In this document: in pieces, positions 44,564 to 52,439 of the stretch
Position numbering within the stretch: the stretch's first letter is position 1
How the letters are laid out: each line of letters starts with the position of its first letter
Source of the DNA: Candidatus Poribacteria bacterium
GTDB lineage: Bacteria > Poribacteria > WGA-4E > WGA-3G
NCBI GenBank assembly: GCA_022394775.1
Contig: JAGFCB010000050.1
Location: forward strand, 1 to 52,439
Reading direction: 5' to 3'
DNA: 52,439 nucleotides
Notes under the pieces: generated by a model
What the model was told of the DNA's origin: nothing
The model's input: only the letters and a program-made list of their open reading frames with translations
Databases searched by the model: none
Position numbers and translations under genes: made by a program

Positions 44564-47491
44564 ATGACAGCGAATCTCGCAATTGCACAACTCCTGCTCA
44601 GTGTCTGCCTCGTGAGCGTTGCTTTAATATGGGGCATTTTCCGATACCGACGCGGCGATTACCGGCGACGGGATCGGTATAGTAAACTCCAAGCGTACCT
44701 ACTCTGGACAGTAGGCGGCCTCATTGGGATTAGCACCTTTTATCCGTTATCGTTCCTCTATACTGGGCATCTCTGGCAAGAGAGCCTCGGACGTACAGAC
44801 GTATTCTGGGGACTCCATAAGATTCGATGGGGTTTCTTCTTACTCTGCTTCATCGTTGCAGCAGGGTTCATGAACATAAACGCCGCAATTGCGAATGTGC
44901 TATGTCCGGAACCGCGCGAGTTCAGACGTTGGACGCATACACGCACCTTCTCTTTCCACCGAACAGTTGTCTTTATTACAATCCTGCTCGGACTGCTGAT
45001 GGCGACACCAATGCTCCTGATGGACGATATCGTCCTCCGGTATCTAAATCAACCCGGTGCCGAAGCCGTGCCAGCAGCCGAAGACGCACTCCACTTCGGT
45101 AAAGATCGGAACTTCTATCTTTTTAGTTACCCGATGCACAAATGGGTGAGCCTCTGGGTGCGAGTCTTACTGTGGGTGACATGCGTCGTCGTCGGGCTGC
45201 TCTACAATTTCTACTACCGTCGTGATGCACATACGATGGCGCGTGTGAAACGGCATATCATCTTCCACGGGACGGCTTTGTGGATGCTGTTGTTGATCAT
45301 CAGCGGGTGGGGGAGTTATGTGAACCTGTGGGGCAGAGTGTATAAGACCCCACTGACACTGGAAATCTCATCGCTGCACGGTCTGTTTTATGTCGATTCC
45401 CACCTCGCAGCGGCGACGAAAGTTTATTGCGGTGTGTTGGTAAGTATTGCTATCGTGATCGTATTCAATACCTTCTGGCGGCGGCGGCTGTTGTGGTATG
45501 TGACGGCAGGCGTCTGGGGTTTGAGCTACGGACTGCTGCTTCACGTCTATCCGCTCGGTGTCTACTTATGGGACGCGCGTATCGATGTTATCGGTAAGGA
45601 AGAACCCTATCTGACGCAACATATCAAAGACACCCAGCACGCATTTGAACTTGATACGATTGAAACGGTCACGTACGAACAGCGCGAAGAACCCGCAACG
45701 CTTGAAACCATCACCGAAAACGCGGAGGTCAAGAAAAGCATCCAAATTTGGGATCGGCGTGTATTTTACGAGGCACTCCGTGAAAAGCAGATTGTGACAC
45801 ACTACGACTTCCACCCATATACAGATGTCGATCGGTACAGGATCAACAACGAGTATCGGCAGGTGTTAATAGCGGCGCGTGAGGTTGCACCTGAAGATAT
45901 TACGGGATGGGAACAACTGAAACTCGAATATACACACGGATACGGGGTCTGTATGTCGCCGGTGAACGTTTTTGTTCAGGACGGATACCCAGATTTCTGG
46001 GTCAGTGAAATACCCATCAAGGGTGAATACGGATTCAACGTCACACGCCCACAGATCTATTACGGTGAAATGACCCACGACTATGCCATCGTAAATGCGG
46101 AACGCACGGAAAATAGCACGCAGGAACCTGTCGAAACACCACCAGATACCGATAACGGCGATATCGATGTGAGTGACGAAAAAATTGCTGCAGCGTTGGA
46201 GCATATCTATATCGGTGATGGCGGCATCCCGTTAGGCGGCTGGTTTCGGCGGTTGTGCTTCGCGTTGCGATTCGATTTCTTCCGGGTGCTCCGCTCTGAA
46301 CGCATCACCCCAGAGAGCCGCATCATGTTCCATCGGAAGATCGGGACCCGGCGCGAGGATCGCCTTGACTGGGATCGCGTCTCACGTATCGCGCCCTTCC
46401 TCAATTACGACCCCGACCCGTACATCGTGATTAACAACGGACAACTCTACTGGATTATCGACTTCTATGTGACGAGCCGGTATTTCCCAAATTCGCAGAT
46501 GTATGTTGATGATACAGCGCGGTTAACCGAGGAACTTGAATTATACGAAGAACCCGATTTTGATAAGTTCAATTATATCCGAAATGCGGGGGTCGCTGTC
46601 GTCAACGCCTACACGGGTGCAGTTGATTTTTATGCCGTTAAAGATGGTGAAGAGGTAATGCGGACGTATCAGAAAGCGTTTCCAGAGCTCTTTAAGACGG
46701 TCGCGGAGATGCCGGAGGGGTTATCGGCACACCTGCGGTACCCGGACTATCTCACCCGGATTCAAGCCAAGATGTACGGCAATTATCACCAGGACGCAAG
46801 CAATTTCTATAAGCGGCAGAACCTATGGAAGATTCCGAAAGAAGCGTACTACTCGGAAGTAGCGGATCAGGAGATGATGCCCTACTACGCCATGCTCAAG
46901 TTACCCGGGGAGGATCAGGCGGAATTCGTGAATATGATTCCGTTGACACCGCCGAAAAAAGAAAAACGCCTGAAAGCGTGGATGGTCGCTCGCTGCGATC
47001 AACCGCACTATGGCGAACGGATCGTTTATATATTAACGACGGATGTACCGGGACCGACGCAGGTTGAGGCGGATATCAATAAAGCGATCGGAAGAGATTT
47101 AGTCTTCTGGAAGCAGGCGAATGATGTCATCCGCGGGAACCTCCTGATTATTCCGGTGGAGGATACGCTGTTCTATATTGAGGCAATCTATCTGCAAGAG
47201 AAAAAATCCCAGGTTGATGATGATAAGCCGCGGCGCCCGAAGCTGGGGATGGTCATCGTGAAGGCGGGGTCTAGTGATCTTGGCAAGGCGAAGACGTTCG
47301 ATGAGGCATTGGATGTCCTATTTTTAGGGGTACCGACAAACGGTGAGCAACCCGTTGTCAATGGTGAGAAACCGATGACAATAGCGGAGTTGTTCAAACA
47401 GATGGAGCAGATAGATGCGGTGAGTGCAGCGGAGAAAAAACAGATTCGAGAGCAAATTACGAAACTATTGGAAGCACAGGGAGATCGATAG
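44564..47491 (+). CDS. UPF0182 family membrane protein
   Basis: The 975-residue protein has about seven membrane segments within residues 1-350 and a large extracytoplasmic part. Family landmarks are FHPYTDVDRYRI, YTHGYGVCMSPVNVF, RPQIYYGEMTHDYAIVNAE, ESRIMFHRKIGTR, DPYIVINNGQLYWIIDFYVT and, later, AYTGAVDFY, PEGLSAHLRYPDYL. UPF0182 proteins are widespread and of unknown function. GGAG lies before the ATG at 44564; a longer frame starting at 44498 lacks a ribosome site. It appears monocistronic. Confidence 0.9.
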   Translation: MTANLAIAQLLLSVCLVSVALIWGIFRYRRGDYRRRDRYSKLQAYLLWTVGGLIGISTFYPLSFLYTGHLWQESLGRTDVFWGLHKIRWGFFLLCFIVAAGFMNINAAIANVLCPEPREFRRWTHTRTFSFHRTVVFITILLGLLMATPMLLMDDIVLRYLNQPGAEAVPAAEDALHFGKDRNFYLFSYPMHKWVSLWVRVLLWVTCVVVGLLYNFYYRRDAHTMARVKRHIIFHGTALWMLLLIISGWGSYVNLWGRVYKTPLTLEISSLHGLFYVDSHLAAATKVYCGVLVSIAIVIVFNTFWRRRLLWYVTAGVWGLSYGLLLHVYPLGVYLWDARIDVIGKEEPYLTQHIKDTQHAFELDTIETVTYEQREEPATLETITENAEVKKSIQIWDRRVFYEALREKQIVTHYDFHPYTDVDRYRINNEYRQVLIAAREVAPEDITGWEQLKLEYTHGYGVCMSPVNVFVQDGYPDFWVSEIPIKGEYGFNVTRPQIYYGEMTHDYAIVNAERTENSTQEPVETPPDTDNGDIDVSDEKIAAALEHIYIGDGGIPLGGWFRRLCFALRFDFFRVLRSERITPESRIMFHRKIGTRREDRLDWDRVSRIAPFLNYDPDPYIVINNGQLYWIIDFYVTSRYFPNSQMYVDDTARLTEELELYEEPDFDKFNYIRNAGVAVVNAYTGAVDFYAVKDGEEVMRTYQKAFPELFKTVAEMPEGLSAHLRYPDYLTRIQAKMYGNYHQDASNFYKRQNLWKIPKEAYYSEVADQEMMPYYAMLKLPGEDQAEFVNMIPLTPPKKEKRLKAWMVARCDQPHYGERIVYILTTDVPGPTQVEADINKAIGRDLVFWKQANDVIRGNLLIIPVEDTLFYIEAIYLQEKKSQVDDDKPRRPKLGMVIVKAGSSDLGKAKTFDEALDVLFLGVPTNGEQPVVNGEKPMTIAELFKQMEQIDAVSAAEKKQIREQITKLLEAQGDR

Positions 47492-47534
47492 CCGAATAGC
47501 TGTCAGTCATCAGCCCTCGGCTTTCAGTTAAATT

Positions 47535-48275
47535 TCAAGCCGAAATCGCATCGCGGTGCAGCACATCATAATGCGCCGAACACACCGCCAATACATCCTC
47601 TAATTCCGCCGGAAACGGTTCCGACTTCGGACGATACGGCGCGAATCCGGTACTCCGATGCACGTTGCTATACCAATAGGGTGCCCACACACCATCCGCG
47701 GTGTTGCCGCCCGCTTCCCATGACAACATCGATACGTCAAACGGTAAACCGAGCCGATTACATAACTGACACAAAACGTTGCGCGGATCCGATAAGAGCA
47801 ACCGCGCCTCGAGAATCGGTGGCGACTGTCCGGCAGCACGCAACGCGATGAGCAGGTCGTGCTGCACCTTGAGACCCGTATCAGCGAGCGTCGGGACACC
47901 GATGACTTTCGCCAGCGATGGGAGCATCTCTTTCGGATCACGAATCAGAAAAACGTTGATCGTCTGTTGTAGGAAGTCGAGGTCCATCTCAATGAGATGG
48001 TGCGCCATCTGTTTCATGAACAACACGGGTTTGTCGCACGGTCCGAGGATGACATCGCGGACCACGGTTGTTGCGTCCGTTGACATTGACGCGATGACTT
48101 CTGCTGTAGCGGGATGTGTACTTTCAGCAGCCGTTGTCCCATATTTTGTATGAAGGTAGTGTGCGTAGAGCGGTTCGTCAATGACGCGGGTATCGCTGCG
48201 TTGTGCGAAGGCATACATGAGCGCGGTAGAGACATTCCGGGGTCCCGACCAGAGGCAGATCCGTTTTATTTTCAC
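47535..48275 (-). CDS. Sulfotransferase-like protein
   Basis: The 246-residue protein starts KRICLWSGPRNVSTALMYAF, matching a group of sulfotransferase-fold proteins in which SGPRNVST replaces the usual PAPS-binding TxxKSGTT-type loop. DEPLYAHYL and FLIRDPKEMLPSLAKV (the RDP segment) are also typical of sulfotransferase folds. A genuine PAPS-dependent activity is likely but not shown. It starts at ATG 48275 without a clear ribosome-binding site. Confidence 0.75.
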   Translation of the reverse strand: MKIKRICLWSGPRNVSTALMYAFAQRSDTRVIDEPLYAHYLHTKYGTTAAESTHPATAEVIASMSTDATTVVRDVILGPCDKPVLFMKQMAHHLIEMDLDFLQQTINVFLIRDPKEMLPSLAKVIGVPTLADTGLKVQHDLLIALRAAGQSPPILEARLLLSDPRNVLCQLCNRLGLPFDVSMLSWEAGGNTADGVWAPYWYSNVHRSTGFAPYRPKSEPFPAELEDVLAVCSAHYDVLHRDAISA

Positions 48276-48299
48276 GTTTCTTTAGGTCCCTTTATATTA

Positions 48300-48434
48300 A
48301 GGTATATAACGGCTGTCGGCTATCAGCCATCAGCAATTAGCAAAGAAGGGAGGCGACTGTTAGTTGTTAATTGCCAATTTTAGAGATAGATGTTGGGTGT
48401 ATCAGTGCCCTCTTAACCGACAGATGACAACCAA
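48300..48434. repeat. Dispersed repeat remnants
   Basis: GGCTGTCGGCTATCAGCCATCAGC and TTAACCGACAGATGACAACCAA-type blocks (each seen as short pieces) fill this space between the sulfotransferase-like gene and lgt. No hairpin core of the GGTTTTTC type is present. Confidence 0.45.
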
Positions 48435-49247
48435 TTACCTTCTCCTACGGCGTTTACGGGGCGCGGGCTCTGACGTCTCCGCCGCTTCGGCAATTTCCAC
48501 CCCTGCTGCAATAGGTGGACGCGAACGCGCCCAGAAGATTAAAACAACGCCAATAATGAACGCACCAATACTGATAAGTTGCGCCGCCGTCATCCATCCT
48601 AACACCTCCGGTGTGACCCGCCAGAACTCCGCAATAAATCGCTCCACACCCAATAAGATAAGACTCATACCGAACACCGTGCCAGAATTGATTTCTAACT
48701 TGCGGCGCTGCGACCAAAGAATCCCGAAGAAGATAAAGGAGATGAGCGTCTCATAGATAGGTGTCGGGTGGACGGGGACATCCGTCGGGTCAGTGCCGTT
48801 CGGGAACGCCATCGCCCATGGAAGATCCGACGGCGGTCCATAGTCACCATCGCCAGCCAAGAGACAACCGATCCGCCCAATCCCATAGCCAAGGAGTAGG
48901 GTTGGACCAACAATATCAATCGTGGCAAGTGTCGGGTTCGGTGAACGGACGACGACGATAAGAACACCGAGACACCCGCCAATTAACCCGCCATACCATA
49001 CCAGTCCACTGGTTGAGACGAGTTCCGTCAGCGTGATCCTGCCGTCCAAGAGTGCGGCATAGATTTTCGCACCGATAATCCCACCGATAGCACCTGCCAT
49101 AACGATCGTCGCTGCGACATCTGGCACAAATCCACGCCGTTTCAAATCGTATTGTATCACAAAAACCGCCGTAATAAACGACGTGGCTAACATCAGCCCG
49201 TAGCTATGGATACCCACAGGACCAAAATCGATGATCGTTGGATACAT
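48435..49247 (-). CDS. lgt: Prolipoprotein diacylglyceryl transferase
   Basis: Lgt moves a diacylglyceryl group from phosphatidylglycerol to the lipobox Cys of prolipoproteins. The 270-residue protein has several membrane segments, the signature GRIGCLLAGDGDYG, GLVWYGGLIGG, HPTPIYE and RFIAEFWR. The C-terminal tail is basic (KRRRRR). At least three predicted lipoproteins in the window would be its substrates. It ends ahead of a repeat and starts 10 bases after the livF stop, so it could be read from the same transcript. Confidence 0.95.
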   Translation of the reverse strand: MYPTIIDFGPVGIHSYGLMLATSFITAVFVIQYDLKRRGFVPDVAATIVMAGAIGGIIGAKIYAALLDGRITLTELVSTSGLVWYGGLIGGCLGVLIVVVRSPNPTLATIDIVGPTLLLGYGIGRIGCLLAGDGDYGPPSDLPWAMAFPNGTDPTDVPVHPTPIYETLISFIFFGILWSQRRKLEINSGTVFGMSLILLGVERFIAEFWRVTPEVLGWMTAAQLISIGAFIIGVVLIFWARSRPPIAAGVEIAEAAETSEPAPRKRRRRR

Positions 49248-49257
49248 GGTTAGTTAT

Positions 49258-49962
49258 TTATTCTCCAAGGTAAGCCTGTCGCACACGTTCGTCGGCTAAC
49301 AGGTCGGCAGAGGTGCCTTCGATTGTGATTTCGCCGGTCTCCATGACGTATCCCCTATCAGTCACTTGTAGCGCGATTTGGGCGTTCTGCTCAACGAGGA
49401 GGATCGTCGTGCCGTCGGCGTTGATCTGCTCAATGATTTCAAAGATCTGTTTAACGATAAGTGGGGCCAGTCCTAAGGAGGGTTCATCAAGCAGGAGGAG
49501 GCGTGGGTGGGACATGAGTGCGCGTCCGATTGCTAACATCTGTTGTTCACCGCCGCTGAGGCTACCGCCGCGCTGTTTCTGCCGTTCTTCGAGGACAGGG
49601 AAAAATTGAAAAATTTTGTCGAGATCCTCGCGAATACCTTGCCTATCAGATCGTGAGTAAGCACCGAGTTCAAGGTTCTCGAGGACGCTCATATCTTGAA
49701 AGATGAGTCGTCCTTCTGGGACTTGGGAGATACCGAGCGTGACGCGCTCTTCCGCCGAAGTGTTTGTTATATCTTGGTCCTCAAAATAGACGCTCCCTTC
49801 GACGGGTGTATGGATACCTGAAACCGTCATGAGGGTCGTCGATTTTCCGGCACCGTTCGCGCCGATGAGGCAGACCATCTCACCACTGTTGATCGTGATG
49901 GAGATACCGCGCACCGCTCGGATATTGCCGTAATAAGTGTGAATGTCTCTGAGTTCAAGCAT
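49258..49962 (-). CDS. livF: ABC transporter ATP-binding protein, branched-chain amino acid type
   Basis: The 234-residue ATPase has Walker A GANGAGKST, signature LSGGEQQML and Walker B LLLLDEPSLGLAP, and the family's N-terminus MLELRDIHTYYGNIRAVRG. It would power uptake of leucine, isoleucine, valine or related amides. No ribosome-binding site precedes the ATG. The permease genes livH and livM and the binding protein livK are absent from the window. It lies 178 bases after livG, with a repeat between. Confidence 0.9.
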   Translation of the reverse strand: MLELRDIHTYYGNIRAVRGISITINSGEMVCLIGANGAGKSTTLMTVSGIHTPVEGSVYFEDQDITNTSAEERVTLGISQVPEGRLIFQDMSVLENLELGAYSRSDRQGIREDLDKIFQFFPVLEERQKQRGGSLSGGEQQMLAIGRALMSHPRLLLLDEPSLGLAPLIVKQIFEIIEQINADGTTILLVEQNAQIALQVTDRGYVMETGEITIEGTSADLLADERVRQAYLGE

Positions 49963-49974
49963 GGTTTTTAGTAG

Positions 49975-50139
49975 TTGTTAGCCGTCAGCAATCAGCCATC
50001 GGCAGAAACGGCTATCGGTTTTCAGCAATTAGTTAACTTCTTGTGGCAGTTGCTTTCTGACGAACCGCCACAACATATGACTCCTGAAAGGTTTTTCGTA
50101 GAAAAATCGCCCTGACCGCTGATTGTTGACGGCTGACCG
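49975..50139. repeat. Dispersed repeat with hairpin, copy 4
   Basis: GCCGTCAGCAATCAGCCATC opens the copy, followed by TTGTGGCAGTTGCTTTCTGA, CCGCCACAACATATGACTCC, the hairpin GGTTTTTCGTAGAAAAATC (50090-50108) and GCCCTGACCGCTGATTG. It separates livG from livF and may weaken their co-expression. Confidence 0.75.
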
Positions 50140-50919
50140 CTATTCCTCCGCTGTTCCTAAATATGCCTCAATGACACGTGGATCGTTCTGGACCTCTGCC
50201 GGTTCACCCTCGCTGATTTTCTCACCGTGGTCGAGGACCGTGACCCAATCAGAGATTTGCATCACCAGTTTGACATCGTGTTCAATGAGAAGTACGGTGA
50301 TACCCTGCTCTCGTATCGCATAGATGAGATCAATAAGTTCTTGTGTCTCTTGGGGGTTCATACCGGCGGCAGGTTCGTCAAGGAGTAGGAGTCTGGGTTC
50401 CGTCGCCAACGCTCTGGCGATTTCGACACGGCGCTGGTCGCCATAAGAGAGGTTCCCTGCGGTCTGGTCACTGATGGCACCCAATCCAACGAATTCGAGC
50501 CTCTCGAGCGCCTGCTCAGCAATCGCTGCCTCTTCGGTTTTCTGCTGCTGCGTCCGGAAGACTGAACCGATGAGTGTGCTTTTGGTACGTGGATGCCTAC
50601 CGATCTTGACGTTATCAAGAACAGAGAGCTCCGCGAAGAGCCGTATATTCTGGAAAGTTCTACTGATTCCGAGAACCGTGACCTCGTCTGGACGGAACCC
50701 GGTGATAGATTTTCCTAAGAACTCCACGGTCCCGAATGTCGGTTTATCCAATCCGGTAACACAGTTAAAGAGTGTCGTTTTACCCGCACCGTTGGGACCG
50801 ATGAGGCTGAAGATTTGTCCAGGGTGCACCGCCATTGTAACTTCCGATAACGCAATGACACCACCATAATGCCGGCTGATTGCATTCGTCGAGAGCAGAC
50901 GTATAGGCGTGTTTTCCAT
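50140..50919 (-). CDS. livG: ABC transporter ATP-binding protein, branched-chain amino acid type
   Basis: The 259-residue ATPase has Walker A GPNGAGKTT, signature LSYGDQRRVEIARALATEP and Walker B LLLLDEPAAGMNP; the LSYGDQRR wording is diagnostic for LivG. The ATG at 50919 follows AAGGAG; an upstream in-frame start at 50967 lies between promoter and ribosome site. It is transcribed ahead of livF from its own promoter. Confidence 0.9.
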   Translation of the reverse strand: MENTPIRLLSTNAISRHYGGVIALSEVTMAVHPGQIFSLIGPNGAGKTTLFNCVTGLDKPTFGTVEFLGKSITGFRPDEVTVLGISRTFQNIRLFAELSVLDNVKIGRHPRTKSTLIGSVFRTQQQKTEEAAIAEQALERLEFVGLGAISDQTAGNLSYGDQRRVEIARALATEPRLLLLDEPAAGMNPQETQELIDLIYAIREQGITVLLIEHDVKLVMQISDWVTVLDHGEKISEGEPAEVQNDPRVIEAYLGTAEE

Positions 50920-50951
50920 ATTTGTCTCCTTAACTGCGGATGTACTGTTAA

Positions 50952-50980
50952 AATATACCTTAATCAAAGGGCGATGTCAA
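50952..50980 (-). promoter_or_regulatory. Consensus sigma-70 promoter of livG
   Basis: On the minus strand TTGACA (50980-50975) and TATATT (50957-50952) are 17 bases apart, about 33 bases before the ATG. Confidence 0.75.
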
Positions 50981-50994
50981 TATGTTTTTCCCTG

Positions 50995-51110
50995 TCGGAA
51001 ACCATCAACTGTCATCCGTCCGCCATCAGTAGTGAGAAGAAAGATTTTCAGTTCGTAGTAAATTGGCGAGTCCGCCATCAGCAACCAGTAGACATCCATC
51101 GACAGATGCG
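50995..51110. repeat. Degenerate dispersed repeat
   Basis: CCATCAACTGTCATCCGTCC and CCGCCATCAGCAACCAGTAG are worn relatives of the CAGTT family. They lie between the livG promoter and the terminator of the lipoprotein gene. No open frame. Confidence 0.4.
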
Positions 51111-51152
51111 GTTCCGCAGGTTTGGCAGCAATCGAAATTTAGGATTGATTAA

Positions 51153-51186
51153 GAAAAAAAGGGCAGCGTATCAAAATACGCTGCCC
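51153..51186 (-). terminator. Rho-independent terminator of the Ig-like lipoprotein gene
   Basis: On the minus strand GGGCAGCGTAT pairs perfectly with ATACGCTGCCC across a four-base loop and is followed by TTTTTTT. It lies 23 bases after the stop codon. Confidence 0.88.
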
Positions 51187-51208
51187 TGTTATCGAAATAG
51201 CCTTAAAT

Positions 51209-51868
51209 TTACTCTTTACCTTTGGTAGTAAAGGTTACACTAACTTCAGTTTCGTTACCGGCAGCGTCAGAGACTTTACCTTTGATAACATAGGTGGTCT
51301 CGTTGCCGATCTCTTTACCTTTGACGAGTTCAAGCGTACCCGTTGTGCCTTCAACTTTGCCGATCCAACCGACATCATCGCCGCCTTCGGTCTGCAGTGC
51401 GATGTTACCAGAGACATCTTCGCTGAAGGTAACTTCGATTTTTCCGTCGCCATTGATTGCTTCAGGATCAACATCTTCGTCGCCATCTTTGACGGTTCCA
51501 CCAGTGACAGTGGGTGCCGTTTCATCAGGAGCAGTGACGTTGTAGGTAAGCGTATGACTGCCGCCACCATTTGTCCACGAAATCGTGAGGGTCAGCGCAC
51601 CTGGTGTGAACGGCCCCGTAATCGTACGGGTTTTACCGCTCGGTGTGACGGTGCCCGCGCTCACTGTTACATCGCCAGGATCATTGTCAAAGGTAACGGA
51701 GATTGACCCGTTTGCTGCCAAATCACCACCTGAGGCTGGCGTCGCGCTGGAAAAAGCCGCATCTGCAGCTGCTTCTTCTTCTTCTTCGCCACCGCCGCAA
51801 CCGACGATGAGCGAGAGCGCGAACAGGGCTGCCAATACTAAAGCGAAGGTTCTAAACAATTTTGCCAT
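51209..51868 (-). CDS. Lipoprotein with bacterial Ig-like domains
   Basis: The 219-residue protein has a lipoprotein signal peptide with lipobox LIVGC (then GGGEEEEE), followed by two Ig-like beta-sandwich modules: one with ANGSISVTFDNDPG and one with GDGKIEVTFSEDVSGNIAL, the second of the Big_5 type. It would be anchored to a membrane and exposed. The ATG at 51868 follows AAGGAG nine bases upstream. It has a long leader (about 400 bases from the nearest promoter) and tandem promoters, unusual in this window. Confidence 0.8.
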   Translation of the reverse strand: MAKLFRTFALVLAALFALSLIVGCGGGEEEEEAAADAAFSSATPASGGDLAANGSISVTFDNDPGDVTVSAGTVTPSGKTRTITGPFTPGALTLTISWTNGGGSHTLTYNVTAPDETAPTVTGGTVKDGDEDVDPEAINGDGKIEVTFSEDVSGNIALQTEGGDDVGWIGKVEGTTGTLELVKGKEIGNETTYVIKGKVSDAAGNETEVSVTFTTKGKE

Positions 51869-52271
51869 TAGAGTTAACTCCTTAAATTGTAAGTTTATCA
51901 AAATACACCCATCGGATAGGGCGTTCTAAAACTTCCGGTCCTTTCCCGTAGACGATTACAAGAATCTGTCTTTAGGAAATTCTTTGGCTCCTTTTCCAGT
52001 GTTGAGTGTACAATTCAACACCTAACGGAACCTACGATCATATTCTCGTTAAGTCGAGTAACGTAGGGCTATTTCGTTTGTTGTTCTCTCCGCTGGGCGT
52101 AAAGAACAAACCGACACGTTGAGAACAGAATTTCGCGAGGACAGTTAACTTGTAAAAAGATACCATTGAATTGTTAAACGCCTCGCCCGAAAGTCAATAT
52201 CTAAACGAGTACCTTTCTAAAGTTTAGCAAAAAGTGCAAACTTTGTAAAGGTGAAATACGGATTTTTCAAA
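51869..52271. other. Long leader of the Ig-like lipoprotein gene
   Basis: About 400 bases without an open frame separate promoter and gene. One clear hairpin, arms GTGTTGA/TCAACAC with a nine-base loop, lies at 51999-52021. I do not recognise a riboswitch. The long untranslated leader may carry regulation. Confidence 0.45.
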
Positions 52272-52429
52272 ATTATACGAAAATTAGCCTCTTTTGTCAA
52301 GAGAAAATTTCACTATTTCGCAAATTTACCCTTAAATTTAAACGTTGTCAAGAAAAAAAAGGTACACGCCCTATCACAATCAAGTTTAAGGACAATATAT
52401 AGTATACCATAAATTAGAAAAAAAATCAA
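52272..52429 (-). promoter_or_regulatory. Three tandem sigma-70 promoters of the Ig-like lipoprotein gene
   Basis: On the minus strand, in order of transcription: TTGATT (52429-52424) and TATACT (52406-52401); TTGACA (52351-52346) and TAAATT (52328-52323); TTGACA (52300-52295) and TATAAT (52277-52272). All have 17-base spacing. The last is the best. This resembles the promoter array before the gene at 43680. Confidence 0.65.
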
Positions 52430-52439
52430 CAATATTTTT

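Overview
The window is about 52 kb of bacterial chromosome with roughly balanced base composition. No rRNA, tRNA, CRISPR, phage or transposase gene was recognised. The gene set suggests the candidate phylum Poribacteria or a close relative: a secreted cohesin-plus-dockerin protein, malectin-like and FG-GAP/UnbV proteins, a sulfatase-like enzyme, an isochorismatase-like hydrolase, NHL-repeat and Gfo/Idh/MocA proteins, and a redoxin/cytochrome/copper-monooxygenase fusion. This placement rests on recognising gene types, not on a marker-gene tree.

Left part (1-15.4 kb): tail of an unknown gene, a large VIT/vWA secreted protein, an enolase-superfamily enzyme, a single-chain type IIG/ISP restriction-modification enzyme transcribed divergently from glnE, an NHL propeller protein, glutamate dehydrogenase, then a translationally coupled trio pdxJ / HAD phosphatase / rRNA pseudouridine synthase. 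glnE and gdhA together point to nitrogen assimilation.

15.4-22.1 kb, minus strand: a thioredoxin-TPR protein whose first active-site Cys codon is an in-frame TGA (probable selenoprotein), a zinc-ribbon peptide, then the mnmE, jag/khpB, yidC, yidD, rnpA cluster, with an HNH nuclease gene where rpmH would be expected.

22.3-33.4 kb: mainly accessory, secreted and cell-surface genes. These are an FG-GAP/UnbV protein, a tandem pair of malectin-like proteins, an isochorismatase-like hydrolase with rimI, and a co-oriented run of aminotransferase, cohesin-dockerin protein, sulfatase-fold enzyme with a Thr nucleophile, HExxH lipoprotein peptidase and a discoidin-like lipoprotein, then a family 9 glycosyltransferase.

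33.5-43.1 kb: groES-groEL preceded by a consensus sigma-54 promoter and three upstream palindromes, a Gfo/Idh/MocA oxidoreductase, a TauE/SafE permease that seems to start at ATC, rpsU with a stand-alone dsRNA-binding-domain protein, a methyltransferase, a BrkB/YihY membrane protein and the redoxin fusion.

43.1-52.4 kb: a small secreted-protein gene broken by one TAA, preceded by four tandem consensus promoters; a UPF0182 membrane protein, a sulfotransferase-like protein, lgt, livF, livG, and an Ig-like lipoprotein gene with its own stack of tandem promoters and a long leader.

Across the window, intergenic spaces carry a dispersed repeat family (CAGTT/AACTG blocks, some with a GGTTTTTCGCAGAAAAACC hairpin) and GC-rich palindromes of the GGCGAGGTTT/AAACCTCGCC type. 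Consensus -35/-10 promoters with 17-bp spacing are unusually easy to find and help fix several start sites.
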